Positions 27,962-39,564 of a DNA stretch of 64,000 nt are shown here, one piece after another. This DNA is from Botryosphaeria dothidea (lineage: Eukaryota > Ascomycota > Dothideomycetes > Botryosphaeriales > Botryosphaeriaceae), in the NCBI GenBank assembly GCA_011503125.2, contig WWBZ02000040.1, forward strand, positions 2,480,001 to 2,544,000. Direction: 5' to 3'. Every line of letters starts with the position of its first letter. Position 1 is the stretch's first letter. Position numbers and translations under genes: made by a program. The notes under the pieces are model-generated. The model was not told the DNA's origin. It ran no database searches and saw nothing but the letters and a program-made list of their open reading frames with translations.

Positions 27962-28783
27962 TTATGAACGATCGTTGAAGTCGTTGCCGTTGCGTGAGGC
28001 TGCGGGTGGTGCGTGGCCCATGAGGATTTTCTCGCGGTCCTGGCGCATTCCCTCCAGAACAGCAACGAGGCCACCCTGACGCATCCGTTGCAGGACAATC
28101 TTCATGCCTTCTTTGGCGTTCGGCTGGCTCTTTTCGGCACGTTTGAGACCGATGAGCTCGATAGAGCGCTGAATGGAGGCCGTGGACCAGGACTTGAAGA
28201 ATCCAGGCTTGGGAGGCTGCTCCTCTTCGAGCTCGGCAGCCTTTGCATCCGCAGCAGCCTTGGCAGCACGCCTCTTCCGAATGTTCTCGCCAATCTTCGA
28301 GTGTAGTGTGACAGTGGTCTGGACGTCGGTGGTCTCGTTGGGTCCGGCCTCCAAAAGGCCATGGGCGGCAGCGCTCTTCTGGCAGTTGTTGCTGCGGAAG
28401 ATGTTGGCAGGGCGGCGGAAAATCTGGCGCTCGACCACACTGAGCACACCAGTCCATTCAAGGTTCTGGCTGACGGTGTCCATCCATCCTTCGTGGATGT
28501 TGACGACGCTGTGCTCGAGAATGTAGCTTTGGGTGTCGCCCTGGGAGGAAGCGCCTAGCAGAGACCGCGGCAGAATTTTCAGCACGGCGGCAGGCAGCTT
28601 GGAGCGCTTTAGGTGCAGGCGCACAGTGTGCAACTCCTGAGTATCCGGGTCGAAGCGACGCTCGATGACATCGGTGGAGAGCACATGGGTCGAGTAAGGA
28701 TTAGGGTAGCGGAGGAAGTAGGCGAGGGTGACGGCGGGAAAAGAATAGTCGTAGCTGAAAGAGCTGTCGTAGAACTTCACCAT
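27962..28783 (-). CDS. PRELI/MSF1-domain mitochondrial lipid transfer protein (Ups1-like)
   Basis: Intronless, 273 residues. The start at 28783 (MVKFYDSSFSYDYSFPAVTL) was chosen because the PRELI/MSF1 domain begins at residue 1 in this family; the frame is open further upstream but that part is not conserved. Residues 1 to about 180 show the domain: FLRYPNPYSTHVLSTDVIER is the strongest match and is closer to Ups1/PRELI than to Ups2. HSVVNIHEGWMDTVSQNL and LEWTGVLSVVER follow. The C-terminus is a charged helix with an Ala/Lys-rich segment. Ups proteins act in the mitochondrial intermembrane space with Mdm35 and move phosphatidic acid toward cardiolipin synthesis (family knowledge). It is head-to-head with the tryptophanyl-tRNA synthetase gene. 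Confidence 0.9.
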   Translation of the reverse strand: MVKFYDSSFSYDYSFPAVTLAYFLRYPNPYSTHVLSTDVIERRFDPDTQELHTVRLHLKRSKLPAAVLKILPRSLLGASSQGDTQSYILEHSVVNIHEGWMDTVSQNLEWTGVLSVVERQIFRRPANIFRSNNCQKSAAAHGLLEAGPNETTDVQTTVTLHSKIGENIRKRRAAKAAADAKAAELEEEQPPKPGFFKSWSTASIQRSIELIGLKRAEKSQPNAKEGMKIVLQRMRQGGLVAVLEGMRQDREKILMGHAPPAASRNGNDFNDRS

Positions 28784-29210
28784 CGTGAACGTCTTCGCAT
28801 TCTCGATCGAGATTGAGAACGATGTTGAGTTGGAGATGGGGGCGTAGAAGAAGGGGTGGTGACGGATGGGGCGGCGGGGACGACGTGTGAAGGATTGGCG
28901 TAGCTTGCTTTCCAATGCGCCGTCACGCTCTGGTGATGGTCTCCAGACACGGGAAGATCGCACCGAAGCTCCGAGTGGCAAGCGGGGAAAGAAGCTCGAG
29001 GCAAGCCACGCTGTGGCTGACTAGCGCGCGCGAAGTGGGCTGTGCTGCAGCTCCCAAAAACTGCGACAACCCCGCTGTGACTCTTCCGTGCCCAAAGAGT
29101 GAGTCGAGCCCACGTCGCCCGCCCCCACCACAGCGCCAAATTCTAACACGGCCTTCTTGCGCACAGTCTTCGGGACCCTTTCAGCCTCCAATTGTACCCC
29201 ATTGACTGCC
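28784..29210. promoter_or_regulatory. Divergent promoter of Ups-like and TrpRS genes
   Basis: This 427-bp gap lies between the start codons of two head-to-head genes. It must contain both promoters and both 5' UTRs. No specific factor site is assigned. Confidence 0.6.
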
Positions 29211-30696
29211 ATGGCCGAGAAGCAGCCCACCAACGAACTCGGCGAGCCGCCGTCTGTCGCGGCGTTGTCGCTGGCCGAAACCGCTACCGAGAGCGTCAAG
29301 AAGGCCGCCGAGCAGGAGATCAACCCCTGGGATGTCTCCGCCGCCGTTGACGATCAAGGAAACACACTGGCCTTCGACTACGAGGCAATCTCGCGGTACA
29401 GCGCTCTATCTGCATCCTCTTGTCTGGCCTTAACGCGCTGATGTGAGTCCAGCAAATGGAACACCAAGTTGATTGACGAGCCTCTTCTCGAGCGCTTCGA
29501 ACGTCTCACTGGCAAGAAGCCCCATCGCTGGCTAAGGCGTGGCCTCTTCTTCTCCCATCGCGACTTCGACCTCATCCTCAACTACTACGAGCAGGGCCGC
29601 CCCTTCTTCCTCTACACCGGCCGCGGTCCGTCCTCGGATAGCATGCACATTGGCCACACCATTCCCTTCGAGTTCACCAAGTGGCTACAGGACGTTTTCG
29701 ACGTCCCCCTCGTCATCATGTTGACGGACGATGAGAAGGCTTTGTTCAAGGATAACCTCACCTTCGAGGAGACCATGCAGTGTGCACGCGAAAACGCCAA
29801 GGATATCATTGCTATTGGATTTGACCCCAAGAAGACTTTCATCTACAGCGATCTCAAGTATATCGGATATGCTGGTGGCCACATGATGTTGAACGCCTGG
29901 GAGTTCTCCAAGTTGGTTACTTTCAACCAGGTGCGCGGCGCTTTTGGTTTTGACAACAGGTAAGCCTCCCTAATTGTCGCATTGATGTGAGGTTATCCTA
30001 ACACTTGACTCCCGTAGCACCAACACTGGCCGCATCTTCTTTCCCATGTTCCAGTGCGTCGCTGCTTTTGCGACGTCGTACCCGGAGATCTGGGGCGACG
30101 ATCCGAACGCCGATCAACGCAACAAGAAGACTGCCCAGATCCCTTGCCTGATTCCTTGCGGTATTGATCAGGATCCTTACTTCCGTCTCGTCCGCGAGAA
30201 CTCGCACCGCATGAGGCATCCTGTCCCGAAGCCGGCGCTTATTCACTCCAAATTCTTGACCGCTCTCCAGGGCGCAGGTGGCAAGATGAGCTCCAGCAAC
30301 CCCAACAGCGCTATCTTCATGTCGGATACTCAAAAGCAGATTCAGAAGAAGATCAACAGCCATGCTTTCTCCGGTGGCCAGGAGACTCTTGAGTTGCATC
30401 GTGAGCTCGGTGGTAATCCGGACATTGATGTCGCGTATCAGTACATCACTTACTTTGAGGATGACAACGAGAAGCTGAAGACTCTGTATGACAGCTACAA
30501 GAAGGGCGAGCTTCTGACTGGGGAGATGAAGAAGGAGTGCATCAAGCACTTGCAAGCCTACGTCAAGGGTTTCCAGGAGCGTAGGGCTAAGGTTACGGAT
30601 GAGGTCATGCAAGGCTTCATGAAGCCTAGAAAGTTGGAGTGGAAGGGCAACCCAAACCCGAAGAAGCCTGAGAAGAAGGAGGCCGAAAAGAAGTGA
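29211..30696 (+). CDS. Cytosolic tryptophanyl-tRNA synthetase
   Basis: Charges tRNA-Trp with tryptophan in the cytosol. 456 residues from three exons: 29211-29395, 29453-29959 and 30018-30696. The introns (donors GTACAG and GTAAGC) each split a codon and restore [13 protein letters not shown] and FDNRSTNTGR-type junctions. It is a class Ic synthetase with an exact HIGH motif at 127-130 ([12 protein letters not shown]), the Trp-pocket region ([16 protein letters not shown]), a [10 protein letters not shown] segment and KMSSS at 320-324 ([17 protein letters not shown]). Family features are eukaryote/archaeal-type rather than mitochondrial: no presequence and a Lys-rich C-terminal tail ([12 protein letters not shown]). 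The start at 29211 follows a GCC-ATGG context. Confidence 0.97.
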
Positions 30697-31475
30697 CTAT
30701 GTTCTGGGACAAAATTAGATGATATGGGAAAAGAGGATGGTGGCAAGATGGGGTCAGAAAATGAGGCTAGATCAAGCGCTCCTCCACCGCACGTAGACGA
30801 AAAAGGTTCTTCCTGTATGCGGTAAGCCTGGGTTCATGCGCGAATGCCCGTTTGTTCAGGATTTTCAGCGCCCAGCGCTCTCATTCTTGTTCTGACTCCT
30901 GCCTATTGCTTGACTGACACAAGACCATGAATGTGTGGACCTGAGGATGCATACTTGAATTTTCTGCTTACCAGTGATGCCGATTGGTGTAACAATGGCT
31001 TCAAGCAAGCTTGCGAAACATTCAAGGATCTTAGACCGACTCATGCATGTTACTTCTTGACCCAGGCTGCAAGGCTTTGTCGAAGAAAAAAGAAGCTTGC
31101 TTGACGCCGATCGCGACGCGTAATTGGCGGCGGAGTATAGAGAAGGATGGAAGCCCTTGTCTGTTCCTTCGGGCAGTGCGGTTGAAGCCCCACAAGGCAA
31201 ACACAGACACAGCCGCCTGCGAACGCTAATCCTTGCGGCTGAAAAAAGAGACAAAAAAGTGGCTGGATTTCTTATGACTCACGTGGATCGGATTTCCATC
31301 CAGCGGCAGTCAAACAAAGGCATCCTATATGCGATAGACAGTAAATACGACTTGACTTCGACAAAGGGACAGTAACTCATGGGATTATGAACAACATATT
31401 ATTCTATGGCTTACCTTGAACGACAAAGAAAGGCCCAGAAGGAACAAAAGGCCCCTGAACTTTACCAACCTTGAA
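30697..31475. other. Convergent 3' spacer, no gene seen
   Basis: Lies between the 3' ends of the TrpRS gene (+) and the zinc-knuckle gene (-). The one longer frame (30865-31254, -) shows no family resemblance. Confidence 0.55.
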
Positions 31476-33134
31476 TTACCTCAAGAACCGTCTCGGCCTT
31501 GTTAAGTCCAAAAGCATTGGTGGTGGCGGCAGCGCTTCCTTCCGCTCTTTCACCCATGCAATATCCGGCTCCGCGCCCCTTGTGACGCCACACCAACACC
31601 TGAGGCCTGTTAAGTATTGGCATTGCTCAGGAGAGTTGTTTCCTCCCAGGCGATACATTGGGTTCTCGAACACAACGTAACCGGGTCCTGAGCCAGCGTA
31701 ATTCCCTTCCATTTCCGGGCCCGTCTGGGCCATGACAACGTCCTCGTCCTCGTCAACAACGGTGCCGAAGAGACCGCAGCCGGAGCAGAAAGGAATCAGA
31801 CCAGAGCGGGTATGGTTTATGGGGAAGTTCGGCTCCGCGCGGACGGCAGCGTCGACGTTCGTGAACTGACAGGTGGCAGGGGGGAAGAAAGGTTGGAAGT
31901 TGCCCAGGTCGTTGAAGTGCCAATAACCATTGTTAAGATACTTGCCTGTCCCAAAATGCCTTGCAGCGTTCATCGTCAGAATTTCCGGGCCGTCGTAGTA
32001 CGGTTGACCTTTGGAATCAGTAGTGACTCTGTATCGGGCATAGTGTGGGTGAAAATCTCTTTCAGCATCGGCAAGGAAACGTGCCGCATGCTCCCTGGTC
32101 GTTATGTTGAGGCCGCCCCAGTTATTGCTTCCTCTGTTTGATGTGCTCCCGTCCGAGTTCTCAACGTTGAGAACGTTAAGCTGCTTGCACCTTGGGTTCA
32201 CGCAGCTGACGATGATCTCATGGTCCGGCTGGCTATCCGTTGGTTTGATTGCCTTCGGCAGCACGGTCCGACACATGCGGCACTTCTTCTCAACGACAGG
32301 CTTGTTCACTTTTTGCTTCCTTTTTCCATCGATCTTAATGGAGCCCCTTTCCAGAAGCTGTTCGTCTTCCGAGGAGTACTCTGAGTCGAAGGCCTGGCCG
32401 AAGCGCAGGGAGAGAAAGTTGTACTTGTTGTCAAGATACTCGTTGACCGCCTCGTAGCAGTTCCGTGTGTTATGCTGGCCAAAATCTTCGCAATATCCAC
32501 AAAATGCCACATTACGACGTGAAATGTCAGTGTCAGGGGGGCTTTGGATCCACTCCATGAGAGTCCGCTGGCTTTTGTCGATCAACTCCCGTTCCCGTCG
32601 CTCGCGGCGACCACTGGGGCAATCCCGCCATCCATGATTTCCACCGCACACTATGCAGTACGGCAAGTCGGTAGCAGCAATTGCTATCAACTCACCCACT
32701 GTAGCTTTCCATTTTTTCACCTCTTGGCAACTCTGAAACGTATGATTGGTTCGCCTTTTACAAAAGTCGCAATGATCATGCTGCTGCTTGTTATTGCTGT
32801 TGTAGGTGTTTGGCTTGCTTAGCTTGCTTGGGTTTTTGAAACAATTGACGGGGAAGTGGCTGTTATCCTTCCCGCAGTACGGGCAGTTGGGGATAAAGTT
32901 GGTCCTGTTGAAGTGAGCCTTCCATTTCTTCTCCTCCGGTGTCGCGTTACATTGATCGGCGTAATGATCCCATGAACCACATTCGTTACATTTGCCAGCT
33001 TTATTTTTGCCCTGCGGATGATTTGAGTGGTTCTTCTTCTTCTTCTTGTTATTGTGGTTTTGAATGTTTGTGTAGAGTGAACGAATATGATTGTAGCCGC
33101 CATTGCGGTTACCATTCTTCTTGCGTTTGGCCAT
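31476..33134 (-). CDS. Protein with five CCHC zinc knuckles and a zinc ribbon, function unknown
   Basis: Intronless frame of 552 residues with an ATG at 33134. The N-terminal 45 residues are strongly basic and Asn-rich (a KKKKK run), as in RNA-binding or nucleolar proteins. Five CCHC knuckles follow: C49-C62 (CX2CX4HX4C), C84-C98, C122-C136 and C212-C226 (each CX2CX5HX4C), and C160-C172 (CX2CX3HX4C). Two of them are linked by related spacers (PEEKKWKAHF and CQEVKKWKATV), which suggests internal duplication. A CxxC..CX4C zinc ribbon follows at 285-316 (CRMCRT, CVNPRCK). The C-terminal half has a His/Tyr-rich region (HPHYARYRVTTDSKGQPYYD), an FCSGCG pair and an RCWCG segment. Multi-knuckle proteins such as Air1/2 and CNBP bind RNA; an RNA-related role is inference. 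I cannot name the family. Confidence 0.8.
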   Translation of the reverse strand: MAKRKKNGNRNGGYNHIRSLYTNIQNHNNKKKKKNHSNHPQGKNKAGKCNECGSWDHYADQCNATPEEKKWKAHFNRTNFIPNCPYCGKDNSHFPVNCFKNPSKLSKPNTYNSNNKQQHDHCDFCKRRTNHTFQSCQEVKKWKATVGELIAIAATDLPYCIVCGGNHGWRDCPSGRRERRERELIDKSQRTLMEWIQSPPDTDISRRNVAFCGYCEDFGQHNTRNCYEAVNEYLDNKYNFLSLRFGQAFDSEYSSEDEQLLERGSIKIDGKRKQKVNKPVVEKKCRMCRTVLPKAIKPTDSQPDHEIIVSCVNPRCKQLNVLNVENSDGSTSNRGSNNWGGLNITTREHAARFLADAERDFHPHYARYRVTTDSKGQPYYDGPEILTMNAARHFGTGKYLNNGYWHFNDLGNFQPFFPPATCQFTNVDAAVRAEPNFPINHTRSGLIPFCSGCGLFGTVVDEDEDVVMAQTGPEMEGNYAGSGPGYVVFENPMYRLGGNNSPEQCQYLTGLRCWCGVTRGAEPDIAWVKERKEALPPPPMLLDLTRPRRFLR

Positions 33135-35248
33135 ATCTGAATCTGTTTGATTAGTGTCACTTACAAGTGGAACCTGCCTCGAAGCGATGGATGAAGAAAA
33201 GAAGGTGATAAGGTCTTGAGCTGTTGAAGTTGAAGCAAGAGAAGCCCGCCTGCGGACAAGGAGAAAGGATCGACTAAATGATGGACGTGCTAAGGGTTCT
33301 CGGGAGCGGGCCGAGGGCGTGAATGTCTATTATAGTGGTGTTGCAGGGGGGCGTCCTCGGAGGCGTTTCTTTGTTTTGCGATTCGGATGATGGCTTTGAG
33401 GGAACCGGATTTCCATTCAAAAATAGAAGCACAAGCAATTTATGCTGCTGTCAAAGGCCGATTGTGAGAAGCTAAATTTGGCGAAGCGTAGAAGCGGCCG
33501 AAACCTGACTCGAGGGATCAAAGAAGAGGCGATCCATGATCGACGGGCGGGAAGGCGCCGTGTGGATTGTGTCGCATCGCTGGAAAGAGACAAAATCAGA
33601 CCCTTAAAAGTGACTGGGATGTCTAGTAGGTGTGGATGAAGTAAGCAACGCATCATACTCGCAGGATGAGCTCTCATGGCTGCATCGTGATAGGCATGTC
33701 TAAAGAGAGGTGAAGCAGAGCGCACGTCGGAGGAGGTTGGAAGGTTAAAGTCATGCTTAACACTAATTGGCCCTGCTCCCATGGTGAATGGAACAGCGAA
33801 TCAGCGTGTGGAGAAGATGGGCTGTTTTAAAGTTCTCAAGCACGTTAGCTCCCGTTCGTATACCGGTTTGCTAGATACTTGTTGCTGGAATGCCGGTCGG
33901 CACATACGGAAACACCGGAGCAATCAAGGTGCAGGAAGCAGGGCGCGCAACCGGGCGTGGGTGGGCTGTTGTCGCAAGGATGTGGCTGCGTAGAGACACA
34001 CGAGGACGCTGGCATGCGGATTGTGACGCATGCGGGAGTTCAGGATTGTTGGGGTGCAGGCAGAATTCACGTCTTGACGAAGTGTTTTCAAGGCATACGG
34101 CTCCGCCTCGCGAGTGACGTGATGGGTCAGGCAGCTGCAGGCTGATCGGCTCGCGGCGGCCTTCTGGAATTTCAGCAACACGAGCGAAGTGGAGCGCGAG
34201 GCAGACAAGCGGATGTTTACGTCAGGATCGCTGTGGGAAGATGGAAGAATGCAGCAGTGTCTGAAGCCTGACGCCAGCCGGCCACACGCGCGAGTCTCGG
34301 GCTGCGGCTGGGGGGCGGGTACAGACGACAGTACCTGTCGGCGCGTGCGAAAAGACAAGGCGATCGGCCCGCGCGACGCGTCGCTTGACTCGAGCGCGTT
34401 GGCGGGTGCAGTGACGTTATGCAGGCGCGCGCAGACTCGAGGCCTGCGCGGAGCAGCTCCCGCAGCACAAATGGTTCGATGGTCAGCATTGCGTGCAGCA
34501 ACAGCTCAACGGGCCGGGCAATCGCGGTCGAGAAGTCGAGGGCGTGGTGATCTCCAGGCGGCCTCGGGCTGTTGCGCGGGTCGCCCAGCGGCGCTGCGCG
34601 TCATCCCTGGAGCTTCCGCAAAGGCGCTCAGCACCCACTTCGCGTCCAGCACGCACTGACTGCGGGCTCCGCAGCAACGCGTCCGGCCAGCACAGCGTAG
34701 CGCAGCTAGAGCAGCGCCAGTGACTACGGCCGCCGGCGTCGTCGCGCGCCCGTTGGGTTTCAGACGCGCGCTTGGCAGCGCGAGCATGGCAGTTCGCGAT
34801 GCGCCGGTAGGGAGCCGGGGTGCGGCTGTCTACCAGCCTCCTCTTTAACGCAGCCACAAATACTCGCCCGCCGTGCGAGCTCTGAGCTACCTGCTAGCTC
34901 CAGCGGCCCACATCAAAACACGCCCTGCTGCACCTGCATGTCGATTGCCCGTCTCTCCACTCTGCCTGACAGCGCTGTCACTCATTCGAAAGCACCCCCG
35001 CGTCGCTCGCTGGAACACAGCCCGTCAGTCGGTCTATGACGAGCTCCCCCAGGCCCTACCTCCTCGCCCTCCCTCTGCCAACACTGCTTGCACTGGCCCC
35101 AAAGACCCGCTCACCCTCTCCTTTCGTCTGCCCCTGCCTGATCCCCAAGGTGAGCCTGACTCGCCGTGCTGAGAGTCACCATCGATAAAATCCACCACCA
35201 CGCTCGCCGTCACTCGTTTGGCTGCCCGCCATTGCACCATTTGACACC
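33135..35248. other. Divergent two-kilobase spacer, GC-rich on its right side
   Basis: Lies between two genes transcribed away from each other, so it carries both promoters. The segment from about 33900 to 34900 is CpG-rich and gives many overlapping spurious frames on both strands. From 34880 to 35240 the + strand is pyrimidine-rich and looks like the leader of the C2-domain gene. No gene is supported. Confidence 0.5.
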
Positions 35249-37595
35249 ATGGCGACCAAGCTTGCAAATATTGGCGCTCTCGCCAGCACCCCACACACCA
35301 ACGGCATCTACTCCGACATGACCGTCGACGGCCCGGAGATTGGCACCTTGGTGGCCGTCGTCGACCGCGCCAAGAACCTGCCTAACCGTAAGACCATGGG
35401 CAAGCAGGATCCCTATTGCGCCGCCCGGCTAGGCAAGGAAGCGAAGAAGACCGAGACTGACAGACGCGGTGGCCAGACCCCCAAGTGGTAAGCTCACCAC
35501 TGGCCCAATTGGCGCAATAGGTCTAACTTCAAGAAGGGACCAGGAATTGCGCTTCACCGTGCGCGACTCGCCGGATTACTACCAGATGAAGGTCTCCGTC
35601 TTCAACGATGACAAAAAGACCGAGCTGATTGGCGAGACTTTCATACGCCTCGACGAGGTCATCGTCCCCGGCGGCGGCCAGAGCGACACATGGCACGGCC
35701 TGCACTGCAAAGGAAAGTACGCCGGCGAGATCAGACTCGAGCTCACCTACTACGACACTCGTCAGCCCATGGAGCGCCCTGTTGCCGACAAGAGAAAGGA
35801 GCACACTCCCGTCAAGCGGAGACCGCTTCCCACCAACCCGGCAGCTGTCTCCGAGTCACCCATCACCGCTGCTGAGATTCCGCCGCCTTCGAAGATTACC
35901 AGAGTCTTCCACACTCCACCGTACGCGCAGCAATCCCTGCGTCAGAGCAGATCGATCGACGGTTCGCCCGCACCGTCAGGTCTGCCATTTTCTCCGGACG
36001 ACTACGATGTCTACCACCAGCGCTCAGCGGATGCTCCCCAGCCAGAGGACATGTACGGAGGGCATTATCCAGTCCAACCTATAGCTCCACTCCAGCAGAC
36101 GTCCACACATGCGCGCCATCTGTCAATGGTCCCGCAGCGGGCTCCACTCCCGTCTGGACACGACTCGCGGGCCAGACCACTTAGTTACATGGATGTGCCC
36201 CACTCCCACTCCGCTCCAGTCGTTCCCTCCTACAACGGCTCCCCTGAAACTGCGCTGGACAGGCGGACACAGTATCCTCCTGAAGTTCCCCCGCTGCACG
36301 AGCATAACTCAGATTCGGCTCTAAGCCATTTCTATCCTGAGCAAGATCAGCGGCACTATCCAGCATCTGGAGCTGCTTATCGCATGCCACGGAGCGCCAT
36401 GCAGCCTACCGTCGAGGATGAGGACGACGCAGCGCCGCCGCCTCCACCCATGCACAGGAGCAGCGCTCCAGCCAGCGTGCCCCAAGTACCGGAGTATCCA
36501 GACATGACACCGCCCCCGCTGAATGTTGGAGAGCGCCGGTACACGCACCCTCGGGGTTCTTCCCCTCCATCTACGCCGCCGTATCTCAATGACTCCGCCC
36601 GTCCAACTAGTCGCGACGACCCTTACGCCGTGCCCTCAGCTCTTGTGCCTGGGTCGGCTTCAGCAGACCCTCGCATGTCAACTCATCAGTATCGGATGAG
36701 TGTCAGTGCGTATCCGCCTTCGGCTAATGGGTACGGATCCCAACAGGCATACTCGTCTATCTACCAGACGCCCCCGAGGCAGCAGGCTCAACTTGAGTAC
36801 CACACTCCGCCTCGCGCATCCCCCATGTCTTATACAGAGTCTGCACCAGCATATTCCTATCCAAGTATGCCTCAAGAAGGCATGCAATTGGTCAAGCCTC
36901 TTGCTGTGAGCCCCGTTGCATCCCAGTATGATTCTCGTCAGCCCCGCATCGCCAACCGCAGCACGCCAACTCGTAAGTCTGTGTCTCCTCGTCCAACAAC
37001 ATCCGACGGACCACGGGCGCCCTTTGGCCCCGACAGTTTCGACACTTACAACCCGCGTGTGAGCCCTCGAAACCCAAACCACTCGCGCGACATGGACATC
37101 AATTCTCGTGATGAACATGGAAATATTGTGACGCCTGACGGCCGCAAGATTGATCCGTCAGATCACCTGCCAGTTGATTCTTGGGCGCCAGAGCCAGAAC
37201 CCAAGGGCAAAGACCGGGACAGGAAGCCTCCAACTCGTGAGCGCGACCGCCTCACTGGTGCCCGCGAGCTCGGTAGCCGTTATGCAGACCGTGCCATCCG
37301 GGATGCCGTGACGGGCAGCTTTGGAGGTGGCGTCGAGAATTCACCTCCCATGCCCACCACTCGCAGGCTTCAGAAGCGCAATGTGCAGCCTCTGCGGGAG
37401 CGTGAGAACTTCGGAGGGTACGGTGGTTCTCCAGGTGCATATGGTGGAAACGGTGCGCCACCGATTCCGGCCAAGGTGCCGCTGAACGATGGCATGGGTG
37501 CCGAGGATCTCGCTGCTCTCAGCGAGGAGCTCAGGGGCATCGACATCGGCGCTGCACCTACCAGCAACAGGGGTAGGTGGAGGAGGAGGGGTTGA
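35249..37595 (+). CDS. C2-domain cytokinesis protein (Inn1/Fic1-like)
   Basis: 765 residues from two exons, 35249-35487 and 35537-37595. The 49-nt intron (donor GTAAGC, branch TCTAAC, acceptor AAGAAG) splits a Trp codon and restores PKWDQELRFTVRD. Residues about 30-150 are a C2 domain (GTLVAVVDRAKNLPNRK, KQDPYCAARLG, MKVSVFNDDKKTELIGE, GEIRLELTYYD). The remaining ~600 residues are Pro/Ser/Tyr-rich and disordered, with many PxxP sites. The C-terminus is recognisably conserved-looking (GAPPIPAKVPLND, EDLAALSEELRGIDIG). In yeasts Inn1/Fic1 couples the contractile ring to membrane ingression and septum formation, with SH3 proteins such as Hof1/Cyk3 binding the PxxP tail (family knowledge). The equivalent role here at septa is inference. 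Confidence 0.85.
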
Positions 37596-39564
37596 CTGTT
37601 GGAAATGACAGATGATGAAGGGGGAGTGAGATATGCGTGGTTACTCCCTCCAGTGGTCCGCAAAAGCATACGCTTTACTGCTTCTCTGCCTAATGAGGAT
37701 GAAAAAGAGAACATGGTGGGTGGAGCAGATGGCAACAACGGCGTTTTGGTTCCTTATTGCGGCGGTATACCCCCCTCTCCGACGCAAAGGTCTGATTTCC
37801 TTTGCTTAATGTAAATACGGGAGGGTTCAAGTTGAAGAGAGAAACTCTCTCAACTTTTCTTCTTCGAGGCTGGCCCTAAAAAGAAAGGCCGGCTGAACAG
37901 TTCATCATAAAACTAAGCATAAGAAACCGACTGGTAAGACTGTACACAGGTTTAGTAATATTTATTTTACTTTCAGGCATATCTGGAGTTCGGCGTCTTG
38001 ACTTTGATCCATCTTGAATTGGTTACTATCATGAACTGCATGTCGATGTCTCAAGATTTGACGATATGCAGACTACACACCAGGTAGTGTGCATTAAGAT
38101 GATTCAGCTGACGTTCATGGTCTCAGCAAACTACCTATAAGATTTTGACACGCGTAAAGCTCTAGCGATGAGTTGTGAAAGCTCGTTTACCACTCGCTTA
38201 GAGCCTCTCTTGGGTCGTTGCAAAATAGGGGAGTCTCGATAACCTAATGACAAAGACTCCAGGGACAAGCATGCAGGCTAAGCAGCTTAGACTTACGTGC
38301 CGAAACGCCGATCGCTTTGTCCCAAGATATAGTTTAACACGTCTTATAAATCCGCCTACTTCTCTTTGTATATGTAGGAGAGGTGTTAAACGGTCAGACG
38401 TTCGAAGTTGCGCAAGTGCTTTGTTCTCGAGGACGGTTGCGGCGACACTTGAACGGGTATGGTCTATAGTCAATAAGCCAAAAGTGCTTGGGCCGAGAAA
38501 TTCTGCAGTATGTGCGTCGTTGGTACATGGTGTTGAGTTGATCATCTTGGTGAGATGACCGGCGGGATTAATAAAAAGCTCGACATGCACTTCTCCCTCT
38601 CTAAGTGGGTGCAGACTTCTGCTGGTTGATATTGAGCAGCTACATGCGATCTGACTGTTTCCACCTCGAAAAACCGTCGTAGACTGTAGCAGAAGCAATG
38701 TCTACGTAGCAGTGCTGCCTTGACACCTCATTCCTAAGGCCATCACATTCCGTAAACCCCACAACGCACAACTGATCTATGTATTTCTGCAGCATATCCT
38801 CAATTGTCGCTGGTGTTAGACGCAGGTATACCCTAGTGGTCTAGCACCGACGACACTGACTACCCTCTCCTTCTCGACGGGTTCGACCGTTTGACTCTCA
38901 CACCAACCGCCTTGTTAGCGAAAAATCCGTCCCTTCGCCCTCCCGTAGGGGCTGTGGAGGGATTTCTGCAGGTCCTTCGTCCGAGGAGACCTGTAGTTTT
39001 GCTCTTTTATTCTTCTGTGTCCTTCTCATCCACGCACTACACATTTGGATCTGTTTTAGTACACGTCGGAGGCTTTTCTGATATCTTCTGAAATTGGCTT
39101 CTCTTTTTCTCAGTGGGAAGGCGTTAAATAGTTGATTAGTCTCTTTAATGGTGGTAAGGAGCGGGGCGTTTTATCGTGGTAGCGATAGTTAGTGCAAGGC
39201 TCCAAAATCCGGCGGATGTTCTGCCCTCCCGGAGAGCGCACGAAGCATGAAATCCTGAGGCTACACCAGATCAGTATGAACAGTCCTCGCTCCCATGTTA
39301 GTTACAACTTTGTGCAAGGGGGAGTTGTATTCATATTCACATAAGAGAAGTAATCATTAAAGCAAAATTTCGTGTAGTGGCGCCTCTGCGCTCGCTCTTT
39401 CCAGTCTTTGCAGCCCACCAACGCCTCGTGTAATTTCGATTTCGTACCCAAATTCCCGTAAAGGTTCCACACCAGTGCCGATGACGTCCAAGTTAAAGGG
39501 GTCCGCAAGAAGCTCAATTATCGTACAGTGCAGGCAAGCCCAGTCTCAAGTGAGACCGGAACGC
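37596..39564. other. Convergent spacer, no gene seen
   Basis: The 3' flanks of the C2-domain gene (+) and mad2 (-). The longest frame (38198-38698, -, 166 codons) is not like any family I know and sits opposite another open frame. The segment around 38830-38900 has a GGTTCGA-like string but no tRNA fold. Confidence 0.5.

Noticed and set aside
28784..28981. In-frame N-terminal extension of the Ups-like protein to 28981
   Set aside because: The PRELI domain normally begins at the ATG at 28783; the extension is not conserved-looking and lies in the divergent promoter.
38198..38698. 166-codon open frame on the - strand
   Set aside because: Composition and sequence look random; overlaps a + frame; no conserved motif.
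38820..38900. GGGTTCGACCG string downstream of CTAGTGGTCTAG, suggesting a tRNA
   Set aside because: The B-box lacks its final CC and the arms do not pair; no acceptor stem.
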